Origin: F23-B02 sp045599385
GTDB taxonomy: Bacteria > Bacillota > Clostridia > Oscillospirales > Oscillospiraceae
Direction of reading: 5' to 3'
Assembly: GCA_045599385.1 (NCBI GenBank)
Contig: JAZRVW010000041.1
Span: 1-20,441 of the forward strand
DNA length: 20,441 nt
Part shown: positions 14,389 to 20,441 of the stretch, one piece after another
Numbering within the stretch: position 1 is the stretch's first letter
Layout of the letters: every line of letters begins with the position of its first letter
The notes under the pieces: model-generated
The model's input: the letters and a program-made list of their open reading frames with translations, nothing else
What the model was told of the DNA's origin: nothing
Database searches by the model: none
Position numbers and translations under genes: made by a program

Positions 14389-14412
14389 AGCTATTGAAGT
14401 AATTTTTCGCAA
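14384..14412 (-). promoter_or_regulatory. Predicted murC promoter
   Basis: TTGCGA (14412-14407), a 17-bp spacer and TAAAAA (14389-14384) on the minus strand. The leader to the murC ATG would be about 30 bases. Confidence 0.4.
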
Positions 14413-14422
14413 GTGATATTAT
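14394..14422 (+). promoter_or_regulatory. Predicted cca operon promoter
   Basis: TTGAAG (14394-14399), a 17-bp spacer and TATTAT (14417-14422). It overlaps the murC promoter back to back. The leader of about 70 bases contains a GCCGC-tttt-GCGGC hairpin (14474-14487) just before the GGAGG of cca. Confidence 0.5.
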
Positions 14423-14500
14423 AATTAAAAAGTAGTACGCAGTCAAGCAATACCGAAAAATGATTATTCTGCCGCCGCTTTTGCGGCACGGAGGCATACT

Positions 14501-15691
14501 ATGTCGCAGATTACCCCTCCAAAATACATACGTCAGATTCTTTTCGGTCTGCAGTCACGCGGACACGACGCTTACCTTGTGGGCGGCTGTGTGCGTGATA
14601 TCGTCATGGACATCGCTCCGCAGGACTGGGATATCTGCACCTCCGCGCTTCCCGAGGAGGTCATGGCGCTTTTTCCCGAGTCACGTCCCACGGGGCTTAA
14701 GCACGGCACCGTTACGGTAATTGTGGGCAGCAAGAGCGCCGAGGTCACCACCTTCCGCACCGAAGGTGACTACCGCGACCACCGCAGGCCCGATTCCGTG
14801 ACCTTTGTTTCCGACCTTATCACCGACCTCAGCCGTCGCGATTTCACCATGAATGCCATTGCCCTTTCCGCCGACGGCATGGTTTCCGACCCCTTCGGCG
14901 GCATTGCGGATATTAAAAACCGCACCATTCGCTGTGTGGGTGAGCCCATGCTCCGTTTTAGCGAGGACGCATTGCGAATGTTCCGCGCCCTGCGCTTTTC
15001 CGCGCGTCTTGGCTTTACCATTGAATTTGAAACCCTCGGCGCAATCGAGGCAAACGCCCATCTCGCCTCTGAGCTTGCACCGGAGCGTGTGCGCGATGAG
15101 CTGGAAAAAATTCTTCTCACGCAGCGCCCCGAAACTCTGAGCGCCGCAGTTTCCTTCGGGCTTCTGAAGCGATATATATCAGGCTCGGGCTGGAAAACGC
15201 CCAATTTTGCCGACATTGCAAAGCTTCCGAAAAAGCCGCTTATCAGATGGGCCGCATTTTCAATTATGCTGCAGAAGTACGGTTTTATCCCCTCTGTATA
15301 CGATTTTCTACAGCAGCTCCGTCTTGACGGGCGAACTCTCCGCTGCTGCGAGGATGCGGCGGAAATTCTCAGAAATGAGCTCCCCTCCGATAAGCTCGGC
15401 TGGAAAAAACTTCTGCACCGCTACGGCGTTGACACCGTAAGCTGTGCGGTTTCCGCAAACGAGGCGCTCAACGGTGTCAGCATGGAAAAAGAGCTGCGCG
15501 CCGTTCTCAAAAGCGGCGAATGCTTTTCTCTCAAGCACCTTGCCGTCACGGGTGATGACCTGCTTGACCTCGGTCTGCGCGGGCAGGAGCTTGGTGAAAT
15601 GCTCAACTTTCTGCTGGACTATGTAATGGAATATCCCGACAACAACCGCCGCGAGATTCTTCTTGCTCTCGCAAAGCCGGAGGACAGCTGA
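14501..15691 (+). CDS. cca: CCA tRNA nucleotidyltransferase
   Basis: A 396-residue class II nucleotidyltransferase that builds or repairs the 3' CCA end of tRNAs. Motif A is GGCVRD (28-33) with the metal-binding pair Asp42/Asp44 in DWD. Motif B is RRDFTMNAIA (112-121), and motif D is EDALRMFRALRFSARLG (155-171), whose Glu/Asp and two arginines select ATP and CTP. The start ATG has GGAGG 6 bases upstream. No C-terminal HD domain is seen. CC-adding and A-adding enzymes share these motifs, so a split-activity form cannot be excluded, but a full CCA enzyme is most likely. It shares a base with the next gene (TGATG). Confidence 0.92.
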   Translation: MSQITPPKYIRQILFGLQSRGHDAYLVGGCVRDIVMDIAPQDWDICTSALPEEVMALFPESRPTGLKHGTVTVIVGSKSAEVTTFRTEGDYRDHRRPDSVTFVSDLITDLSRRDFTMNAIALSADGMVSDPFGGIADIKNRTIRCVGEPMLRFSEDALRMFRALRFSARLGFTIEFETLGAIEANAHLASELAPERVRDELEKILLTQRPETLSAAVSFGLLKRYISGSGWKTPNFADIAKLPKKPLIRWAAFSIMLQKYGFIPSVYDFLQQLRLDGRTLRCCEDAAEILRNELPSDKLGWKKLLHRYGVDTVSCAVSANEALNGVSMEKELRAVLKSGECFSLKHLAVTGDDLLDLGLRGQELGEMLNFLLDYVMEYPDNNRREILLALAKPEDS

Positions 15692-16260
15692 TGGCAGATA
15701 TGAATGAACTTAAAAATGAATGTCTCGGCTGTCAGAAATGTCCTTTGGGCGCAGGGCGTACAAACCTTGTGTTCGGTGTGGGCAATGAAAATGCCGAAAT
15801 CATGCTGATTGGCGAAGGTCCCGGCGAGCAGGAGGATTTGCAGGGCGTTCCCTTTGTGGGACGTGCCGGCAAGCTCCTTGACGATATGCTTGAGATGATT
15901 GACCTTGACCGCAGCAAAGTCTACATTGCAAACATCGTAAAGTGCCGTCCGCCGAAGAACCGTGACCCGCTTCCCGAGGAAAAGGACGCCTGCCGCGACT
16001 GGCTTAAAGCGCAGATTGACCTTGTGAAGCCCAAAATCATTATATGTCTGGGACGCATTGCCGCCACAGAAATCATCGACAGCGAGTTTAAGATTACCCG
16101 TCAGCACGGTCAGTGGAGCGATGTTGACGGCATGCGCTGCACCGCAATCTATCACCCCGCCGCGCTTTTGCGCGATGAGCGCAAGCGCCCCGAAACCTTT
16201 GCGGATTTGAGAGAGATCCGCGCTGAAATCCGAAGAATCTGTGAAAGAACCTATGTCTGA
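15691..16260 (+). CDS. Uracil-DNA glycosylase, family 4 (Fe-S type)
   Basis: A 189-residue base-excision repair enzyme that removes uracil from DNA. The four iron-sulfur cysteines fit the family spacing: Cys14 and Cys17 in GCQKC, then CRPPKNRDPLPEEKDAC with 15 residues between the last two cysteines. Motif A is GEGPGEQED (about 42-50), and the DNA-binding loop is HPAALLR near the C-terminus. The ATG overlaps the cca stop. A second methionine three codons later is an alternative start. Family 4 enzymes are typical of thermophiles and many anaerobic Firmicutes. Confidence 0.93.
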   Translation: MADMNELKNECLGCQKCPLGAGRTNLVFGVGNENAEIMLIGEGPGEQEDLQGVPFVGRAGKLLDDMLEMIDLDRSKVYIANIVKCRPPKNRDPLPEEKDACRDWLKAQIDLVKPKIIICLGRIAATEIIDSEFKITRQHGQWSDVDGMRCTAIYHPAALLRDERKRPETFADLREIRAEIRRICERTYV

Positions 16261-17152
16261 ACTGAAGCCCCTTTCCCTTGGGCTGCGAAATGAGATAAAC
16301 AAATATTTCAAGGCCGAAAATTCCCGCAGCGCCGACTACTGCTTCGGCAACTTCTATCTGTGGGACAAGCGCTTTGAGCAGTACGTCACCGTCATCGGAA
16401 GCCGTCTTGTGACTCTTCTTACCCGCGGCGGAGAAACCTGGTTTGCCTTTCCCGTGGGCAGCGGCGACCTTAGTCCCGCCCTTGACTTCATGAAAGACTT
16501 CTGCCGCGAAAAAGGTATTCCCCTTAAAATCTGCGGTATCTGCAATGAACAGCTTCCCCTGCCGGACGGTGAATTTGAAATTTTCCCCGACAGAGCTTTT
16601 TCCGACTACATATATGACATTGACAAGCTTTCAAGCTTTTCGGGAAAACAGCTTCACGGCAAGAAAAATTTCTGCAACCGCTTCGAAAAGGAGCACGACT
16701 GGCGTTTTGAGCCCATAAACGCAGGAAACATTTCCTGCTGTGAGGACATGCTTTCCCTGTGGCACAGCGCGGAGGACAAGCGTCTTGACACAAACATCGT
16801 ATACGAAAACGATGCCCTGCGCAGAGCATTTGAGAGCTTCGAGGTCTTAGGTCTTGAGGGCGGTATTCTCTTTGCAGACGGAAAAGCCGTGGGCTTCTCA
16901 ATAGGTGAGCTTATCGGCGGCGACACCTTCTGCGTTCATTTTGAAAAAGCCTTCACCGACATTCCCGGCGCATATCCAATGGTATGCCGCGAGATGTCGA
17001 AAATGATAAAAGCAAAGCACCACAATATACGTTATGTAAACCGAGAGGACGACATGGGACTTGAATCCCTGCGAAAATCCAAGCTGTCCTACAAGCCTGA
17101 ATTTATTTTGGAGAAGCATATCGCGATATGGCAAGAGAGAAAGTTACAATAA
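16253..17152 (+). CDS. DUF2156 (LPG_synthase_C-like) protein
   Basis: About 299 residues from the ATG at 16253, which overlaps the UDG stop by 8 bp. A GTG at 16241 in the same frame would add 4 residues, and neither start has a strong ribosome site. The sequence fits the DUF2156 family, the soluble GNAT-like tandem fold that forms the C-terminal catalytic domain of phosphatidylglycerol lysyltransferase (MprF). Visible features include FGNFYLW, the basic HGKKNFCNRF segment, and VNREDDMGLESLRKSKLSYKP near the end, which is typical of the family. There is no membrane segment, so it is not MprF itself. The partner GNAT gene downstream overlaps it by 25 bp. Stand-alone members are uncharacterised, and aminoacyl-tRNA-dependent transfer is only a possibility. 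Confidence 0.8.
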   Translation: MSELKPLSLGLRNEINKYFKAENSRSADYCFGNFYLWDKRFEQYVTVIGSRLVTLLTRGGETWFAFPVGSGDLSPALDFMKDFCREKGIPLKICGICNEQLPLPDGEFEIFPDRAFSDYIYDIDKLSSFSGKQLHGKKNFCNRFEKEHDWRFEPINAGNISCCEDMLSLWHSAEDKRLDTNIVYENDALRRAFESFEVLGLEGGILFADGKAVGFSIGELIGGDTFCVHFEKAFTDIPGAYPMVCREMSKMIKAKHHNIRYVNREDDMGLESLRKSKLSYKPEFILEKHIAIWQERKLQ

Positions 17153-17892
17153 GAGAATATCACGTTTCTGACACAGCAGAGCTTATTGATTTATGGAACA
17201 GCATTTTTTACGATGACAAGGTGCTGATAAAGCGGTTTTACGAGCTTCTGCCCCAGTTCGGCTCGGGCTACGTTGCCGAGGCAGGCGGAAAGATAATCGG
17301 CATGGCCCATGTGCTCAATCTTGCGATTGAGCAGAAGAAGTTCGGCTATGTCTATGCCGTCGGCGTAATGGAGGAGTATCGCTCCAAGGGCATCGGCTCC
17401 GCGCTTATGGCGCATTGCCGCAGGCTGCACCCGAGGCTCTGCACCTTCCCCGCCTCTGCCTCGCTGTACGGCTGGTACGAAAAAAAGCTCGGCATGCATT
17501 ACCGCAGCCGCTGCCGCTATGACAAAATTGCCCCCGAGGACTCCGACGGAGCAATCAAGGTGCTTTCCGCCACGGAATATGCCGCAAGGCGCAGTGAGTA
17601 CAAGCCCGCCGTGCGCTATCCTATGGAGTGGTACGAGTATCAGCGCGAGCTTTGCCGTACCTACGGCGGCGGAATGTTCAGCTACGGCAAGTCCATTGCC
17701 TGCGGCTATATCGAAAACGGCGTGCTGAAGATTTCCGAATGTCTCGGCAGCACCGACTTCATTCCCATGCTGTGCTACCGTCTGGGCGCTGACTTTGCCG
17801 AGGTGCGCAGACTTGCTTTTGAGGGCGATGACTTCATCTGCTCCAATACCGCCATTGCCGATACCCTTGATTTCGGACTTGCACTTGACTGA
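17128..17892 (+). CDS. GNAT family N-acetyltransferase
   Basis: A 254-residue protein whose N-terminal half (about 6-130) is a GNAT domain. The acetyl-CoA loop is VGVMEEYRSKGIGSALMAH (around 77-95, with the R-x-x-G-x-G/A signature RSKGIG), followed by a strand and YGWYEKKLGM. The C-terminal 100 residues form a second domain with no motif I recognise. It overlaps the DUF2156 gene by 25 bp and ends the cca operon. The acceptor substrate is unknown. The pairing with DUF2156, itself GNAT-like, suggests they act together. Confidence 0.85.
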   Translation: MAREKVTIREYHVSDTAELIDLWNSIFYDDKVLIKRFYELLPQFGSGYVAEAGGKIIGMAHVLNLAIEQKKFGYVYAVGVMEEYRSKGIGSALMAHCRRLHPRLCTFPASASLYGWYEKKLGMHYRSRCRYDKIAPEDSDGAIKVLSATEYAARRSEYKPAVRYPMEWYEYQRELCRTYGGGMFSYGKSIACGYIENGVLKISECLGSTDFIPMLCYRLGADFAEVRRLAFEGDDFICSNTAIADTLDFGLALD

Positions 17893-17900
17893 AAAAAGAT

Positions 17901-18215
17901 AAAAAAGCGCCACACTTTGGGCGGTGCATCATAGGGATTAGCAGGTTTTGAACGGCCCTTTTCCGCCCATACTTCATAAAAAAATCCGACAATGCGTCAG
18001 CATTGCCGGATTTTTGTTATTTTGTCTGGACAAAAAATTTCTCGTTCAAAACTGCTTTGCACCTTGGAAGATAGATGTTTTCTGCAAGACAAGGCAAAAA
18101 ACGCAGGAATACTGGCGATGTATTCCGAGGCTTTTTAACGCAGTATTGCGGGAAACAGCTTCTTTCAAGGCTGTTAATCCCTATGGTGCGCCGCCCTTCG
18201 TGTGGCGCTTTGTTT
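17901..18215. repeat. 315-bp palindromic element with imperfect terminal inverted repeats
   Basis: The left arm (17901-17952) and right arm (about 18164-18215) are inverted repeats of about 50 bp and roughly 85% alike. Both read AAGCGCCACAC, three variable bases, GGGCGG, then CATAGGGATTA going inward. Inside lie a terminator hairpin (17980-18015), a second inverted pair (17941-17953 with 18044-18055) and smaller stems (GGAATAC/GTATTCC; AACAGC/GCTGTT at 18154-18175). It fills the whole 324-bp gap between the convergent GNAT and rny genes. No coding frame is convincing and no target-site duplication is seen. The outer arms also work as terminators of the flanking genes. Confidence 0.7.
17980..18015. 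terminator. Terminator hairpin, copy 2 of the repeated element
   Basis: AAAAATCCGACAATGC (17980-17995) with GCATTGCCGGATTTTT (18000-18015), one mismatch, loop GTCA. The right arm is identical to that of the hairpin at 9831-9846. T-runs on both strands fit bidirectional termination between convergent genes. Confidence 0.75.
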
Positions 18216-18216
18216 T

Positions 18217-19758
18217 TTACTTTGCGTATTCAACAGCCTTGGTTTCACGCAGGACGTGAACCTTGATCTGCCCGGGATAGGTAAGCTCTTCCTCGATTTT
18301 CTTTGCAATATCTCTTGCGAGGAGAACCATCTGATCCTCAGTGACCTCTTCGGGCTTGACCATGACGCGAATTTCGCGGCCGGCCTGAATTGCGTAGCTT
18401 CCTGCGATGCCGGGGAAGCTCTTGGAGATTTCCTCAAGCTTTTCAAGGCGCTTGACATAGTTTTCAATGTTCTCACGTCTTGCGCCGGGGCGGGAAGCGC
18501 TGATTGCGTCGGCGGCCTGAACGATGCAGGCAACCAGAGTGCGAGGCTCAACATCGCCGTGGTGCGCCTCGATTGCGTGAATGACAGCTTCATTCTCGCG
18601 GTACTTCTTGGCAACATCAACACCGATAGTGACATGGCTTCCCTCAACCTCGTGGTCGATGGACTTGCCGATATCGTGCAGCAGGCCTGCGCGCTTTGCG
18701 GTATTCACATCGGCGCCCAGCTCTGCGGCGATAAGGCCTGCAATGTGGGAAACCTCGATGGAGTGCTGAAGCACGTTCTGACCGTAGCTGGTGCGGTACT
18801 TCATGCGGCCCAGGAGCTTTACGATTTCCTGGTTTACACCGTGGATATTGGTCTCGAAGATTGCTCTTTCGCCCTCGGACTTGATGGTAGCGTTGACTTC
18901 CTTCTGAGCCTTGGCGTACATCTCTTCGATGCGTGCGGGGTGGATTCTGCCGTCGGCGATAAGCTTTTCCAGAGTCAGACGTGCAATCTCGCGGCGCACG
19001 GGGTCAAAGCTGGAAACGGTAATCGCTTCGGGTGTATCGTCAATGATAAGGTCGCAGCCGGTGAGAGTTTCAATGCTGCGGATATTGCGGCCTTCGCGGC
19101 CGATGATGCGTCCCTTCATCTCGTCGTTGGGGAGGGGTACGACGGATACGGTGACTTCACTTGCGTGGTCTGCGGCACAGCGCTGGATTGCGGTGACGAT
19201 GATTTCTCTTGCTCTGTCCTCCGCTTCTTCCTTGTACTGTGTTTCAATTTCCTTGACCTTAACGGCCATTTCGTGTGTAACTTCGTCCTTCAGGGCGTTG
19301 ATGAGGTAAGTCTTGGCTTCCTCTGCGGTGTAGCCGGACACTTTTTCAAGCATCTCGAGCTGGCTTTTCTTGATAAGGGCGATTTCCTCCTGCTGTACTT
19401 CAACCGCCGAAATCTTCTGATTCAGGGTTTCAGTCTTACGCTCGAGGGAGTCGGTCTTGCGGTCAAGATTTTCTTCCTTCTGCTGCAGGCGTCTTTCCTG
19501 CTTCTGCAGTTCACTGCGGCGTGACTTTTCCTCGCGCTCATATTCTGCGCGACTTTTGTGTATTTCTTCTTTTGCTTCGACGAGAGCTTCACGTTTCTTG
19601 CTCTCGGCGCTCTTTATGGCGTCGTTTATTATTCGTTTTTCTTCTTCTCTTGCTTTTTTGAGAACTCCTTCCGCACTCTTTTCACTACGAAGAATGCTTA
19701 TGATAAATCCGATTACGAATGCAACAACAATCAGAACGATTGATAACCATGTGGGCAT
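18217..19758 (-). CDS. rny: Ribonuclease Y
   Basis: A membrane-anchored endoribonuclease that starts mRNA decay in Firmicutes. From the ATG at 19758 it has 513 residues: a membrane helix (about 3-24), a long charged coiled coil (about 25-190), a KH domain (GREGRNIRSIETLTG ... IIDDTPEAITVSSFDPVRREIA) and an HD domain with LLHDIGKSIDHEVEGSH and a HAIEAHHGD motif. It ends in AVEYAK, as RNase Y proteins do. A GTG at 19770 would extend it by four residues but directly abuts the GGAGGT ribosome site, so I prefer the ATG, about 12 bases behind that site. The metal-binding His-Asp pair is intact. Confidence 0.95.
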   Translation of the reverse strand: MPTWLSIVLIVVAFVIGFIISILRSEKSAEGVLKKAREEEKRIINDAIKSAESKKREALVEAKEEIHKSRAEYEREEKSRRSELQKQERRLQQKEENLDRKTDSLERKTETLNQKISAVEVQQEEIALIKKSQLEMLEKVSGYTAEEAKTYLINALKDEVTHEMAVKVKEIETQYKEEAEDRAREIIVTAIQRCAADHASEVTVSVVPLPNDEMKGRIIGREGRNIRSIETLTGCDLIIDDTPEAITVSSFDPVRREIARLTLEKLIADGRIHPARIEEMYAKAQKEVNATIKSEGERAIFETNIHGVNQEIVKLLGRMKYRTSYGQNVLQHSIEVSHIAGLIAAELGADVNTAKRAGLLHDIGKSIDHEVEGSHVTIGVDVAKKYRENEAVIHAIEAHHGDVEPRTLVACIVQAADAISASRPGARRENIENYVKRLEKLEEISKSFPGIAGSYAIQAGREIRVMVKPEEVTEDQMVLLARDIAKKIEEELTYPGQIKVHVLRETKAVEYAK

Positions 19759-19776
19759 AGAAGTAAACACACCTCC

Positions 19777-19914
19777 ATTCTTTAAGAATTTTGTGGTGGT
19801 TTGCTGTGGCGGGATTTGCTGCGATTAAGTTTTAATCTAAGGTAAGATAGGCCATCAAGCGTACCTATCCGAAAAATTGTAACTAATATTCACCCGATGC
19901 CTCCCCGGGCATCG
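19777..19914 (-). other. Structured 5' leader of rny
   Basis: The leader of about 165 bases between the predicted start near 19925 and the ATG contains consecutive stems: CGATGCC/GGCATCG (19895-19914), GATAGG/CCTATC (19846-19869) and GATTAA/TTAATC (19823-19837). It also contains a tight ATTCTT-t-AAGAAT palindrome (19777-19789) directly before the ribosome site. No known riboswitch family is recognised. Confidence 0.45.
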
Positions 19915-19931
19915 TAAATATTATCCGATTT

Positions 19932-19960
19932 ATTTTAGCCCGAATGCGAAGTTATGTCAA
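19932..19960 (-). promoter_or_regulatory. Strong predicted sigma-A promoter of rny
   Basis: A perfect TTGACA (19960-19955), a 17-bp spacer and TAAAAT (19937-19932) on the minus strand. This is the best promoter match in the window. Confidence 0.75.
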
Positions 19961-20010
19961 GTGTTTATCCCTTTGTTATATTAAAATATTGTATCATTTT
20001 TCCTGCAATG

Positions 20011-20039
20011 TAGACATTGACCGCAAAATCGGGTATAAT
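20011..20039 (+). promoter_or_regulatory. Predicted promoter of the last gene
   Basis: TAGACA (20011-20016), a 17-bp spacer and a perfect TATAAT (20034-20039). The predicted start near 20046 leaves only about 15 bases before the TTG start codon, with GAGGTG between. It is divergent from the rny promoter about 50 bp away. Confidence 0.7.
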
Positions 20040-20060
20040 CCAGCCGAGGTGATTTATCAC

Positions 20061-20441
20061 TTGAACTCACTTACTTTCATCTTTCCCGCGGCAACGCTGC
20101 TGCTGATAATCCTCTTTTATCTGGGCACACCGTCGCTCCGAAGGGCATCGCTTGAGTCAAAAGACGCAAAAAGCTTCTGCCGCACGGACTGCCTTGTGCT
20201 TGCCCTTATTGTAATTTTATACTCAACCGTCGCATTTTATAATCTCGGCAACACAAAAGCGCCTCAAAGCTTCCGCCATTTTGAATACGGCGACAGCGTC
20301 ACCGTGGATCTGGGTGAGGACACAGTTGTAAACGAAATTCTTTTTTACTCGGGGCTTAACACGGGCAAGTGCTTTGTTGAATACTCCCACGACGGTGAAT
20401 TTTTCTATACCGCTGGCAGTATGGACCAGAAATACTCCGCT
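20061..20441 (+). CDS. Membrane protein, possibly a PMT/GT39-type glycosyltransferase with a discoidin-like domain (3' end outside window)
   Basis: I read this frame directly: a TTG start at 20061 preceded by GAGGTG 9 bases upstream, then 127 open codons to the window edge. It begins with a membrane helix (about residues 4-22), a charged loop (RRASLESKDAKSFCR) and a second helix (about 44-61, ending YNLGN). After that a strand-rich segment follows with VTVDLGEDTVVNEILFYSG and VEYSHDGEFFYTAG. That segment resembles the jelly-roll of F5/8 type C (discoidin) domains. Clostridial dolichyl-phosphate-mannose mannosyltransferase-like proteins can carry this combination. The catalytic part is not in the window, so the enzyme class is a guess, while the membrane topology is well supported. 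Confidence 0.5.
   Translation, partial: MNSLTFIFPAATLLLIILFYLGTPSLRRASLESKDAKSFCRTDCLVLALIVILYSTVAFYNLGNTKAPQSFRHFEYGDSVTVDLGEDTVVNEILFYSGLNTGKCFVEYSHDGEFFYTAGSMDQKYSA

Noticed and set aside
15619..16311. 230-codon open frame on the minus strand
   Set aside because: It is antisense to the uracil-DNA glycosylase, which has intact Fe-S cysteines. No ribosome site is seen.
18202..19524. 440-codon open frame on the plus strand
   Set aside because: It is the antisense shadow of rny, whose KH and HD motifs are clear. The composition is unnatural, rich in Cys, Leu and Asp.
19759..19770. GTG at 19770 as the rny start
   Set aside because: The GGAGGT ribosome site directly abuts this codon, leaving no spacing. 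The ATG at 19758 is better placed.
1..20441. CRISPR arrays, rRNA and tRNA genes
   Set aside because: No regularly spaced direct repeats and no recognisable rRNA or tRNA sequence were found on reading both strands.

Overview
The window looks like chromosome from an anaerobic Clostridia bacterium, most likely of the Oscillospiraceae/Ruminococcaceae type. The grounds are strong AGGAGG-type ribosome sites, a moderately GC-rich base composition by eye, RNase Y, a YabM-like flippase next to HU and RqcP, and a sodium-pumping decarboxylase split over four short genes. The family-level placement is inference. No rRNA, tRNA or CRISPR array was seen.

Region 1 (1-6213, minus strand) is the head and packaging module of a tailed phage with a siphovirus-like gene order. 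Read in its own direction it encodes small terminase, large terminase, portal, prohead protease, decoration protein, HK97-type major capsid protein, head-tail connector, head closure protein and a probable tail terminator that runs off the window. All frames are open and catalytic motifs are intact. Genes overlap or nearly touch except at one junction, between major capsid and connector, where a 77-bp palindromic dispersed repeat sits. To the right of the small terminase no integrase, repressor or replication gene is present, and host genes begin within 230 bp.

Region 2 (6214-9866, plus strand) is a membrane decarboxylase operon: carboxyltransferase alpha subunit, OadG-like small membrane subunit, separate biotin carrier and sodium-translocating beta subunit. 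Together they should decarboxylate oxaloacetate and export Na+. It has its own extended -10 promoter and ends at a bidirectional terminator.

Region 3 (9867-14347, minus strand) runs murC, an MBL-fold hydrolase, a MATE/SpoVB-type flippase, hup (HU) and rqcP, with several internal promoters and terminators. murC diverges from cca, and their predicted promoters overlap around a perfect 16-bp palindrome.

Region 4 (14501-17892, plus strand) is a tightly overlapping operon: cca, family 4 uracil-DNA glycosylase, a DUF2156 protein and a GNAT acetyltransferase.

Region 5 (17893-20441) begins with a 315-bp element bounded by imperfect inverted repeats of about 50 bp, lying between the convergent GNAT and rny genes. 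It contains a second copy of the terminator hairpin found after the decarboxylase operon. RNase Y (rny, minus strand) follows with a good promoter and a structured leader. Diverging from it is the start of a membrane protein that may be a glycosyltransferase-type enzyme, cut by the window edge.

The points most worth a second look are the phage head module without an early region (defective prophage or gene-transfer-agent-like), the 315-bp palindromic element, the palindrome inside the capsid operon, and altered motif residues in the decarboxylase alpha subunit and the MBL protein.
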